DNA of 64,000 nucleotides from Dinoroseobacter sp965279125. Lineage in GTDB: Bacteria; Pseudomonadota; Alphaproteobacteria; Rhodobacterales; Rhodobacteraceae. Position numbers and translations under genes: made by a program. Shown one piece after another: positions 32,873-40,347 of the stretch; position 1 is the stretch's first letter; each line of letters begins with the position of its first letter. The notes under the pieces were generated by a model, which was not told the DNA's origin, did not search any database, and was given only the letters and a program-made list of their open reading frames with translations. The DNA is taken from positions 186,001 through 250,000 of the forward strand of contig CBDIHL010000043.1 of assembly GCA_965279125.1 (NCBI GenBank), given 5' to 3'.

Positions 32873-33371
32873 GAGATGGCATCAGGAAATGGCAGCTGGC
32901 CTCGGCAATCGGGCGGTCGCGGTTGTCCTGCCAGGCCTCCACATGGACGGAGGCATAGCGCCGCCCGGCCCGCACAACCCGCGCGCGGGCATAGGCGTCA
33001 CGCGGCAGGCCGGTGCGCAGGTAATCGACGGTGAAATCAATCGTCTTGGGCAACCGCGGCAAAGTCTCGGGCGTCAGGGTATCCACCTCCAGCCGCCCGC
33101 TTTCCAGATCATCCCACAACATCGCCCAACTGATCTCGACAATGGCCGTCACCTCAAGGAACGAGGCGGTCACGCCGCCGTGGATTGCGGGCAAAAGCGG
33201 GTTGCCGATCAGGTGGTCCGAATAGGGCAGGATGGCGGTCAACTCGTCGCCGTGACGCTCCACCTCGATGCCGAGAAAGCCGATATAGGGCACGCCTTCG
33301 ACAAGCGCGCGCAAGGCGGTGTCGCGGCGGCGCTTGATGATCTGGACGGGTTCGGGGGCGGGTCTTGGCAT
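32859..33371 (-). CDS. PaaI-type hotdog thioesterase 1
   Basis: A 170-aa hotdog-fold protein. Recognised by LPYSDHLIGNPLLPAIHGGVTASFLEVTAIVEI, where the HGG...E/D helix forms the thioesterase active site, and IDFTVDYLRTGLPRDAYARARVVRAGRRYASVHVEAW, the central beta sheet. It would hydrolyse an acyl-CoA. With a second hotdog gene 3 nt upstream and a divergent MerR regulator it forms an acyl-CoA-related cluster. Confidence 0.9.
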   Translation of the reverse strand: MPRPAPEPVQIIKRRRDTALRALVEGVPYIGFLGIEVERHGDELTAILPYSDHLIGNPLLPAIHGGVTASFLEVTAIVEISWAMLWDDLESGRLEVDTLTPETLPRLPKTIDFTVDYLRTGLPRDAYARARVVRAGRRYASVHVEAWQDNRDRPIAEASCHFLMPSRDDA

Positions 33372-33374
33372 GAT

Positions 33375-33830
33375 CTAGCCCTCCTGCGCGCCGCGCGGCG
33401 CATCCACGGTAAACGCGCCATTGGCCGTCGCAATCGGCGCCTCATCGCCTTCGTTCAAAGCCACAGCGCGCACAAACGCGACCGAGCGGGTGATGTGGTA
33501 GCACTCGGCCCGCGCCACAATCCGCGCGCCCGGTGTCGCCCCGCGCATGTAATCGATGCGCAGGTCCATCGTCGCCGTGGCCCCCGGATTGGCCGGATGG
33601 CTGACCACCGCAGCACCCCCACAGGTATCCATCAGGGCCGAGACAGCACCACCATGGATCACCCCGCGCGTCGGATCGCCGATCAGCCGCGCGTCATAGG
33701 GCATGGAGATCACCGCCAGACCATTGCCGATCTCGTCGAGTTTCATGTTCAGCGCACGCGAAAACGGGATCGCCTCGATGAACTGTCGGGCAATCTTGGC
33801 TTTCGCCTCTGGGTCCATACTGGGGCTCAT
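33375..33830 (-). CDS. PaaI-type hotdog thioesterase 2
   Basis: A 151-aa hotdog thioesterase. The active-site helix reads RGVIHGGAVSALMDTCGGAAVV (HGG...D), and TMDLRIDYMRGATPGARIVARAECYHITRSVAFVRAVA is the typical sheet. Several in-frame ATGs exist; I place the start at MSPSMDPEAK (33830), because further upstream the frame enters the divergent MerR gene. ATGs at 33839 and 33818 are possible alternatives. The paired thioesterases may form a heteromer or act on different chain lengths. Confidence 0.85.
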   Translation of the reverse strand: MSPSMDPEAKAKIARQFIEAIPFSRALNMKLDEIGNGLAVISMPYDARLIGDPTRGVIHGGAVSALMDTCGGAAVVSHPANPGATATMDLRIDYMRGATPGARIVARAECYHITRSVAFVRAVALNEGDEAPIATANGAFTVDAPRGAQEG

Positions 33831-33930
33831 CCGGGGCATCCTTTTCAGGGCGGCGAGAGGCAGGCCTTGCATCCTAGACGCGAACGCGGTTGTCTGAGGG
33901 CTAAGAATTCGTGGCCTACGGGAGGAAACC

Positions 33931-34305
33931 ATGGCCGAGAAGCACCTCAGCTTCAAGGAGATGTGCGCGCGCTTCGATGTCACGCCACGCACCTTGCGCT
34001 ACTACGAATACATCGAATTGCTCCAGCCGATCCGCGAGGGTCGGTCGCGCTTCTACACGCCCCGAGAGACAGCGCGCATGACGCTGATCCTGCGCGGGCG
34101 ACGGTTCGGGTTCTCGCTCGAGGACATCCGGCAATGGCTTCTGATCTATGATCACGAGGGGTCTGACGCGCAAAACAAGGCCTGGGTAGAGCTTGCGGAT
34201 CGCCAGCTGAAAGACCTCGCCGCTCAGAAGGAGGAACTCGAGGCGACCGTGGCCGAACTCGAGCGATTGCGTGAGGATGTTGCGGGTCAGTTGTCAGATG
34301 ACTGA
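33931..34305 (+). CDS. MerR family transcriptional regulator 1
   Basis: A 124-aa MerR-type regulator. N-terminal winged helix-turn-helix: LSFKEMCARFDVTPRTLRYYEYIELLQPIREGRSRFYT, then the coiled dimer helix (about 85-118, DRQLKDLAAQKEELEATVAELERLRED). There are no metal-binding cysteines. It resembles the short regulators of fatty-acid and branched-chain acyl-CoA catabolism in alphaproteobacteria. Strong ribosome site GGGAGGAAACC. Divergent from the two thioesterases; its 3' end overlaps the convergent EEP-family gene by 19 nt. Confidence 0.92.
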   Translation: MAEKHLSFKEMCARFDVTPRTLRYYEYIELLQPIREGRSRFYTPRETARMTLILRGRRFGFSLEDIRQWLLIYDHEGSDAQNKAWVELADRQLKDLAAQKEELEATVAELERLREDVAGQLSDD

Positions 34306-35279
34306 GCTGCCGCTTGTGGTAGCGATAACTGGGCCAGAAGCCCAAAATGGTTCGACCCAAGCCCGTCGTCTCCCCATGCCTGCAGGCTGACCATCTGCGC
34401 GCCATTGCCAACCATCACGTGATCAATCGGAATGCCAAAGGCACCTGCTCGCGTCGGCCAAGTGGCAGGCGGCACCTGTGCAAACTTTAGCTTCGTATCG
34501 CGCTGCATATGGACCATGCGCCGCGCCCAGGGGGCGGCATTCATATCCCCCACAAGCACGACGGGGCCTTCAGTCACTTCGATATGATACGACAGCTCAT
34601 GCACCTCGTCATAGGCAAGGTGGTCGAACCATGGCTTGACCAGATGCGCCCCGACCAAGGTGATCGGCCCGGCGGGTGTCACCACATCCGCCTTCACAAA
34701 CCGCCCCGGCGAAACAATCGACAGACGGTCCCGAATGGCGTTCTCAAGCGGGAATTTCGATAGAACGATCACTTGGCACCACGGCTCGCAAACCATCTGG
34801 TGCGGAAAGACCTCGCGCAGGACCTGGGTCTGGTTTTGCATCCGGTTTGCTTCGCCCAACACGACCACATCCGCACCTGACGCGATCAGGGCTGCGGAGA
34901 TATCCCCCGGCGGCATCCAGTTCTCATTCAACATGTTGAACCACAAGACACTCAAATCAACGCGCGCCTCTGGCGCAAACGGCAGCGTGCGTTGGTAATG
35001 GTTCCAGCCGTGCAGCCCCCCCGTTGCAAGCGCACCGAAAAGGATCAGCAGCGCAATGCGCCACGCGCCCAGAGCCGCGATCACCAGTGACAGAACCAGA
35101 ACCGCGACCAACAGATGCGGGATCATGCTGTCCGCCACCCGCCCGACAACCTGAAAGAACGACCGATCCGGCAGATAGCGCGCGATCAAGGCCAACCCCA
35201 GCAAGGCCAAAGTCGGTGCTGCGACAAAGCCCGACAGGAACGACAAACGGGGCGAGCGGGGCTTTGCAGAGGCGGTCAT
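34287..35279 (-). CDS. Endonuclease/exonuclease/phosphatase (EEP) family membrane protein
   Basis: A 330-aa protein with two to three N-terminal hydrophobic segments (about 12-95) and a C-terminal EEP domain facing, presumably, the periplasm. EEP residues: WFNMLNEN, VVLGEANRM (metal Glu), VGAHLVKPW (His), VVLVGDMNAAPWA (Asp/Asn), PIDHVMV (Asp) and GSNHFGLLAQL (His). The combination matches YafD/YhcR-like membrane EEP proteins; substrate may be a phospholipid or nucleic acid. It sits between the two MerR genes, convergent to the first and divergent from the second. Confidence 0.85.
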   Translation of the reverse strand: MTASAKPRSPRLSFLSGFVAAPTLALLGLALIARYLPDRSFFQVVGRVADSMIPHLLVAVLVLSLVIAALGAWRIALLILFGALATGGLHGWNHYQRTLPFAPEARVDLSVLWFNMLNENWMPPGDISAALIASGADVVVLGEANRMQNQTQVLREVFPHQMVCEPWCQVIVLSKFPLENAIRDRLSIVSPGRFVKADVVTPAGPITLVGAHLVKPWFDHLAYDEVHELSYHIEVTEGPVVLVGDMNAAPWARRMVHMQRDTKLKFAQVPPATWPTRAGAFGIPIDHVMVGNGAQMVSLQAWGDDGLGSNHFGLLAQLSLPQAAAQSSDN

Positions 35280-35374
35280 CGAGGGGACTCACAGTCAAAC
35301 AGAGGGGAACAGTTTGCGCGTCTGTCCCCTGTGGCGCGTGCAAAGGCAAGCACGGATACGTGACGCAACGTCTC

Positions 35375-35390
35375 TTGACGTAAACGTAAA
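35375..35390. promoter_or_regulatory. Candidate MerR operator (TTGACGT-aa-ACGTAAA)
   Basis: A dyad TTGACGTAAACGTAAA about 88 bp before merR 2. Its half-sites agree at six of seven positions. This resembles, from memory, operators of LiuR-type MerR regulators of acyl-CoA catabolism. Autoregulation of the downstream operon is the natural reading. Confidence 0.55.
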
Positions 35391-35477
35391 GCAACGGTTG
35401 ATTGGAGGCAGAGCAAGGGGCATTTATCCTTACAGGCGCTCAATACCGCCCTGCCCGCCGTAACCTTTGGACGCGCT

Positions 35478-35885
35478 ATGACCGACCAGACGACCGACAC
35501 CCTGACGATCCGCGAGATGTGCGATGCCTTCGACGTCACGCCCCGCACGCTGCGGTTCTACGAGGCCAAAGAGCTGCTGTTTCCCCAGCGCCTTGGCACA
35601 AAACGCCTGTTTACAAAGCGCGATCGCGCCCGTCTGAAGCTGATCTTGCGCGGGAAACGCTTCGGGTTTCAGCTCGAAGAAATCCGCCAGCTTCTGGACA
35701 TGTACAACCGCGATGCCAGCCAGATCCCGCAGCTGTCCAAGACCTACGAGATCGCCAAAGCAAGGCTCGCCGATATGGAACGCCAGCGCGAAGAGCTGGA
35801 CGAGGCCATTACTGAGCTTCGCGAACAATTGAACTGGGGGGCCCGCGTGTTGGGTGCCCAGACGCAAAACAAAGCGGCTGAATAA
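35478..35885 (+). CDS. MerR family transcriptional regulator 2
   Basis: A 135-aa MerR regulator, paralogous to the one at 33931: both share IREMCDAFDVTPRTLRFYE-type and RLILRGKRFGF.LE.IRQ blocks. N-terminal winged helix (6-75), C-terminal dimer helix (about 95-125). No cysteine metal site. It is 39 nt upstream of an acyl-CoA dehydrogenase on the same strand and probably controls the beta-oxidation operon that follows; a fitting dyad lies upstream. An inducer such as an acyl-CoA is inference. Confidence 0.92.
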   Translation: MTDQTTDTLTIREMCDAFDVTPRTLRFYEAKELLFPQRLGTKRLFTKRDRARLKLILRGKRFGFQLEEIRQLLDMYNRDASQIPQLSKTYEIAKARLADMERQREELDEAITELREQLNWGARVLGAQTQNKAAE

Positions 35886-35924
35886 GCCGGATTATCCACA
35901 CGCTCTTAACGGAGAACGAAACAT

Positions 35925-37700
35925 ATGCCACGCTACACCGCCCCCACCAAAGACATGCAGTTCATCCTCCAAGAAGTGCTCGCCGCCGCAACCAGCGACG
36001 TGCCCGGCTACGAGGACATGGACGCCGACACCACCGCCGCGATCCTCGAGGAGGCCGGCAAGGTCGCCTCCGAGGTGCTGCAACCGCTCAACAGCGTCGG
36101 CGACACCGAAGGCTGCACTCTCGAGAACGGCGTTGTGCGCACGCCCAAAGGCTTCAAAGACGCGTTTGAGGCGATGAAAGAGGGCGGCTGGACCGGCCTC
36201 GATTGCGACCCCGAATATGGTGGCCAAGGCATGCCCTATCTGATGGGCACCGCGGTGGGCGAGACCTTCGTGTCCGCAAACATGGCCTTCAACATGTATC
36301 AGGGCCTGACACACGGGGCCTACTCGGCAATCCATGCGCACGGGACCGACCAGCAAAAGGCGACCTTCCTGCCCAAGATGGTGTCCTGCGACTGGACCGG
36401 CACCATGAACCTGACGGAGCCGCATGCAGGGACTGATCTGGGCATGATGCGCACGAAAGCCGAGCCTCAGGGCGACGGCAGCTACGCCATTACCGGCCAA
36501 AAGATCTTCATCTCGGCGGGCGAACATGACCTAGCCGACAACATTATCCATCTGGTGCTCGCCAAGATCCCCGGCAGCCCCGAGGGCGTGAAAGGGATCT
36601 CGCTCTTCATCGTGCCAAAGTTCATCGTCAACGAAGACGGCTCGCTTGGCGCACGCAACGGCGTCGCGGTCGGCAAGATCGAAGAGAAGATGGGCATCCA
36701 CGGCAACGCCACCTGCGTGATGAACTTCGACGGGGCGACCGGCTATCTACTGGGCGCGGCCAACAAGGGCATGCGCGCGATGTTCACGATGATGAACGAG
36801 GCGCGCTTGGGTGTGGGCCTGCAAGGCTACGCCCAAGCCGAGGTCGCGTATCAAAACGCGCTCGACTACGCCAATGACCGTTTGCAAGGGCGCGACATCA
36901 CAGGTGTCAAGAATCCAGACGGTCCGGCGGACCCGATCATCGTGCATCCCGATGTGCGCCGAAACCTGATGGACCAGAAAAGCTTCACCGAGGGCGCGCG
37001 CGCGTTCACCTTCTGGTGCGCGCATCTGATCGACCGCCATGTGAAAGCCGGAGACCACGATGCCGAGGGCCTCGTGTCGCTAATGATCCCCGTGCTGAAG
37101 GGGTTCTGCACCGACAAGGGGTTTGATAGCGCGATTGGCGCGCAGCAGGTCTATGGCGGGCACGGCTATATCGAAGAATGGGGCATGTCCCAGTTCGCGC
37201 GCGATGCCCGGATCGCGATGATCTACGAGGGGGCCAACGGGGTCCAGGCGCTCGATCTGGTGGGGCGCAAGCTGGCGCAAGACGGCGGCAAGCATGTGAT
37301 GGCGTTCTTCGAGATGATCAAGGCGTTCTGCAAAGAGCACGGTGATGATACCGCGATGGTAGAATTTGTGGGGCCGCTGAAAGACGGCTCCAAGGATCTG
37401 CAAGCCGCATCGATGTATTTCATGCAGACGGGCATGAAGAACCCCAATGATGCCTTGGCCGGCAGCTACGACTTCATGCACCTAATGGGCCATGTCTGCT
37501 TGGCTCTGATGTGGGCGCGGATGGCGAAGGCCGCGCAAACAGCATTGGCCAACGGCGCGTCGGACACGGCGTTCTACGAGACCAAACTGGCGACGGCGCG
37601 CTACTACATGGCACGCCAGCTGCCCGCCACGAAAATGCACCTCGCGCGCATTCAAAGCGGGTCCGAGCCGGTGATGGCGCTGGAAGCGGCCAACTTCTGA
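35925..37700 (+). CDS. Acyl-CoA dehydrogenase with C-terminal extension
   Basis: A 591-aa FAD enzyme of the long acyl-CoA dehydrogenase type found in bacteria (FadE5-like). FAD/substrate motifs: WTGTMNLTEPHAGTDLGMM (flavin site), GQKIFISAGEHDL, EEKMGIHGNATCVMNFDGA, MFTMMNEARLGVGLQG, and QVYGGHGYIEEW..SQFARDARIAMIYEGANGVQALDLVGRKL with the catalytic Glu in YEGANG. The C-terminal 120 residues are the extra helical domain of this subfamily. It introduces the first double bond in beta-oxidation. Its stop overlaps the next small gene (TGATG). Confidence 0.94.
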   Translation: MPRYTAPTKDMQFILQEVLAAATSDVPGYEDMDADTTAAILEEAGKVASEVLQPLNSVGDTEGCTLENGVVRTPKGFKDAFEAMKEGGWTGLDCDPEYGGQGMPYLMGTAVGETFVSANMAFNMYQGLTHGAYSAIHAHGTDQQKATFLPKMVSCDWTGTMNLTEPHAGTDLGMMRTKAEPQGDGSYAITGQKIFISAGEHDLADNIIHLVLAKIPGSPEGVKGISLFIVPKFIVNEDGSLGARNGVAVGKIEEKMGIHGNATCVMNFDGATGYLLGAANKGMRAMFTMMNEARLGVGLQGYAQAEVAYQNALDYANDRLQGRDITGVKNPDGPADPIIVHPDVRRNLMDQKSFTEGARAFTFWCAHLIDRHVKAGDHDAEGLVSLMIPVLKGFCTDKGFDSAIGAQQVYGGHGYIEEWGMSQFARDARIAMIYEGANGVQALDLVGRKLAQDGGKHVMAFFEMIKAFCKEHGDDTAMVEFVGPLKDGSKDLQAASMYFMQTGMKNPNDALAGSYDFMHLMGHVCLALMWARMAKAAQTALANGASDTAFYETKLATARYYMARQLPATKMHLARIQSGSEPVMALEAANF

Positions 37701-37912
37701 TGGCCAAAAGGCTGCGCCTGACACGTCGGTTTCCGGCGGCGATGACCGAGGACGGGTATCGCCGCCTGCGCCGCTTCGCCGAAGAGGCGGGGCTAGAGCA
37801 AGGCGAGGCGCTGTCGTTCATCTTCGAGAACCTCGACAGCATCATGGACGACGAGACATTCCCGCATCGGCTGAGGCTCTTTCAGGCCGAGTTGGGCGAT
37901 AGACTGAAATGA
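37700..37912 (+). CDS. 70-aa protein coupled to acyl-CoA dehydrogenase
   Basis: A 70-aa protein whose ATG overlaps the dehydrogenase stop (TGATG). It reads MAKRLRLTRRFPAAMTEDGY, RRLRRFAEEAGLEQGEALSF, IFENLDSIMDDETFPHRLRL, FQAELGDRLK: a basic N-terminal part and an amphipathic helical C-terminal part, no membrane segment. Coupling and coding character make it likely real, and the order may suggest an accessory factor of the dehydrogenase. Family not recognised. A large hairpin follows its stop. Confidence 0.65.
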   Translation: MAKRLRLTRRFPAAMTEDGYRRLRRFAEEAGLEQGEALSFIFENLDSIMDDETFPHRLRLFQAELGDRLK

Positions 37913-37919
37913 CGGGATT

Positions 37920-37985
37920 TTGAGTATTTAGAGCAAGAAAAAGCCAAGGGGCGCGTCCCCTGTTTTTCTTGCCAAAAATACTCAA
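37920..37985. repeat. 66-nt inverted repeat, probable bidirectional terminator
   Basis: Two inverted copies (37920-37940 and 37965-37985) of the AAATACTCA repeat pair over TTGAGTATTT/AAATACTCAA and GCAAGAAAAA/TTTTTCTTGC, capped by AGGGG-cgcgt-CCCCT (37947-37961). It stands between the 70-aa gene and the GST gene. As RNA it is a very stable hairpin that could end or attenuate transcription on either strand or protect mRNA ends. Confidence 0.85.
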
Positions 37986-38016
37986 TTCAACAGCGCCACG
38001 GGGAGGGGCGTTTGAG

Positions 38017-38667
38017 ATGATGAAACTCTATTGCTTCGGCGAAAGCGGGAACTGCTACAAGGCAGCCCTCGCACTCGAACTCTCTGGCCTGGACTGGCAA
38101 GCCGTGCCAGTTGATTTCTTCGGCGGCGAGGCGCGCTCTGAGACCTACAAGCGCGACATCAACCCCATGGGCGAGGCCCCGGTTCTGATCGACACCGATC
38201 ACGACTACCGTCTGACCCAATCGGGCGCGATCCAGGATTATATCGTGCATCTGACGGGCAAGCTGACCGGCGACACCCCCGAGGCGCGCCGCGAGGTTCT
38301 GCGTTGGGTGCTCTGGGACAACCACAAGCTTTCCTCGCAAGCCGGGATGCTGCGGTTCCTGATGAACTTCCTGCCCGAGGAAAAGCGCCCGCAAGAAGTC
38401 ATCGCCTTCACCAAAGGCCGCCTGCACGCCGCCTATTCCGTGCTCAACGATCACCTCAAGGACCGCGACTGGATCGTCGGCGAGGCCGTCACCATCGCCG
38501 ACCTCTCCTGCGCCGGATACCTCTACTACCCCGAGCCCTTCGGGTTCGACCGCACCCAATTCCCCGCCATCGACGCCTGGATGACCCGCCTCAGCGAGAC
38601 CCCCGGCTGGAAACACCCTTATGACCTGCTGCCCGCGCCAACCGTGGGCAAAGACAATCGGAGCTAA
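38017..38667 (+). CDS. Glutathione S-transferase family protein
   Basis: A 216-aa GST. The N-terminal thioredoxin-like domain (KLYCFGESGNCYKAALALELSGL, NPMGEAPVLID, LTQSGAIQDYI, where the QS pair binds the glutathione gamma-Glu) is followed by the helical domain with WIVGEAVTIADLSCAGYLYY (N-capping box). It is a standard feature of Roseobacter beta-oxidation clusters, but its role there is not established. Start ATG at 38017 follows GGGAGGGGCG; the frame upstream includes the hairpin and is not used. An alternative start is the next ATG at 38020. Confidence 0.92.
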   Translation: MMKLYCFGESGNCYKAALALELSGLDWQAVPVDFFGGEARSETYKRDINPMGEAPVLIDTDHDYRLTQSGAIQDYIVHLTGKLTGDTPEARREVLRWVLWDNHKLSSQAGMLRFLMNFLPEEKRPQEVIAFTKGRLHAAYSVLNDHLKDRDWIVGEAVTIADLSCAGYLYYPEPFGFDRTQFPAIDAWMTRLSETPGWKHPYDLLPAPTVGKDNRS

Positions 38668-38668
38668 C

Positions 38669-39880
38669 ATGACCGACGCCTATATCTACGACACCGTCCG
38701 CACCCCTCGGGGCAAGGGCCGCAAGGATGGCAGCTTGCATGAGGTGACCTCCGCGCGCCTCTCCGCCGTGGTGCTGAACGCCCTCAAGGAACGCAACGGT
38801 CTGGAAGGCCACGCGGTCGAGGACGTCATCTGGGGCAACGCCACCCAAGTGGCCGAACAGGGCGGGTGCCTCGCGCGGACGGCAGTGCTGGCCTCGGACC
38901 TCGACCAATCCATCCCCGGCCTGTCGATCAACCGCTTCTGTGCCTCCGGGCTTGAGGCCGTGAACCTCGCCGCGAACCAAGTCAAAGGCGGCGCAGGCCA
39001 AGCCTATATCGCAGGCGGGGTCGAGATGATGGGCCGTGTCGCCATGGGCAGTGACGGAGCGGCGATTGCCGTGGACCCGTCGATTGCGATGAAGACCTAC
39101 TTCGTGCCGCAGGGCATCTCCGCTGACATTATCGCAACCGAGTACGGGTTCAGCCGTGATGACGCCGACGCGCTCGCCGTCGAGTCCCAAAACCGCGCCG
39201 CCGCCGCTTGGGCCGACAACCGCTTCGCCAAATCCGTCGTCACCGTGCGCGACCAGAACGGCCTGCCGATCCTCGACCATGACGAATACATGCGCCCCGG
39301 CACCGATATGCAAAGCCTCGGCGCGCTCAAGGCCTCCTTCAAGGACATGGGCGAGAGCATGCCCGGTTTCGACAAGATCGCCCTCATGCGCTACCCGCAT
39401 CTGGAGCGGATCAACCACATCCACCACGCGGGCAACTCGTCGGGCATCGTGGACGGGTCCGCCGGAATTCTCATTGGCAATAAAGAGTTCGGCGAGGCGC
39501 ACGGCCTCAAGCCCCGCGCCATCATCCGCGCGACCTGCAAGATCGGCACCGATCCGACGATCATGCTGACCGGGCCGGTGCCCGCGACGCAAAAGATCCT
39601 CGCGGACAGTGGCATGAGCATCAACGACATCGACCTGTTCGAGGTGAACGAGGCGTTCTCCTCCGTCGTGTTGCGCTTCATGCAGGCCTTCGATGTGGAC
39701 CACGGACGCGTCAATCCAAATGGCGGCTCCATCGCGATGGGCCATCCGTTGGGGGCCACCGGCGCGATCATCCTCGGCACGCTTCTGGACGAGCTCGAGC
39801 GGACCGGCAAAGGCACCGGGCTTGCGACGCTCTGCGTGGCGTCCGGGATGGGTGCCGCCACGATTATCGAGCGCGTCTGA
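38669..39880 (+). CDS. Acetyl-CoA C-acyltransferase (thiolase)
   Basis: A 403-aa thiolase catalysing the last step of beta-oxidation (thiolytic cleavage of 3-ketoacyl-CoA). Active sites: nucleophile Cys in SINRFCASGLEAVNLA, His and Cys in GGSIAMGHPLGATGA and TLCVASGMGAATI, and EVNEAFSS. The N-terminus AYIYDTVRTPRGKGRKDG matches FadA/PcaF-like enzymes. Starts 1 nt after the GST stop. With the downstream FadJ it would form the alpha-beta trifunctional complex. Confidence 0.95.
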   Translation: MTDAYIYDTVRTPRGKGRKDGSLHEVTSARLSAVVLNALKERNGLEGHAVEDVIWGNATQVAEQGGCLARTAVLASDLDQSIPGLSINRFCASGLEAVNLAANQVKGGAGQAYIAGGVEMMGRVAMGSDGAAIAVDPSIAMKTYFVPQGISADIIATEYGFSRDDADALAVESQNRAAAAWADNRFAKSVVTVRDQNGLPILDHDEYMRPGTDMQSLGALKASFKDMGESMPGFDKIALMRYPHLERINHIHHAGNSSGIVDGSAGILIGNKEFGEAHGLKPRAIIRATCKIGTDPTIMLTGPVPATQKILADSGMSINDIDLFEVNEAFSSVVLRFMQAFDVDHGRVNPNGGSIAMGHPLGATGAIILGTLLDELERTGKGTGLATLCVASGMGAATIIERV

Positions 39881-40344
39881 TGCCTGTCGTTCGGTCAGAC
39901 TATCAAGCGGGCGATGACGAAGGGCATCCCATCCTCGGAAACGAGGCTGGACCCTATCGCTATCGCCTGCTGTCTGATCCGGGCGGGCTGTCTCAGTTCG
40001 GCGCGTTCATCGAGGAACTGCCTCCGGGCTCCTCCTCGAGCGAGCGCCACTGGCACGAGACCGAAGACGAGATGATCTACGTCCTCGATGGGCACCCCAC
40101 CCTGATCGAGGATACCGAGACCGAGCTAAAACCGGGCGACGCTGTCTGCTGGCCCGCCCTGTCTGGGGTCGGTCACAAGCTGACAAACCGCACCGACCAG
40201 ACCGTCCGATATCTGGTCATCGGCACGCGACATGACACCGACGTGATCCACTACAGCGATCACGACCTCATCACACACAAAGACGGAGACACCCGCCGAT
40301 ACTTGCGGCGCGACGGCTCTGAATATCCTCGAAAGGACGTCTGA
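39880..40344 (+). CDS. Cupin domain protein
   Basis: A 154-aa single-cupin protein. Cupin motif 1 is HWHETEDEMIYVLDGHPTLIEDTETELKPGD (metal ligands HxH...E), motif 2 is GVGHKLTNRTDQTVRYLVIG (His). Function not defined: members range from metal-dependent isomerases to sensors. The gene is squeezed between thiolase (shared TGATG) and FadJ, which normally are adjacent, so it may have joined the operon later or serve a specific acyl substrate. Cytoplasmic, no signal. Confidence 0.85.
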   Translation: MPVVRSDYQAGDDEGHPILGNEAGPYRYRLLSDPGGLSQFGAFIEELPPGSSSSERHWHETEDEMIYVLDGHPTLIEDTETELKPGDAVCWPALSGVGHKLTNRTDQTVRYLVIGTRHDTDVIHYSDHDLITHKDGDTRRYLRRDGSEYPRKDV

Positions 40345-40347
40345 CAC

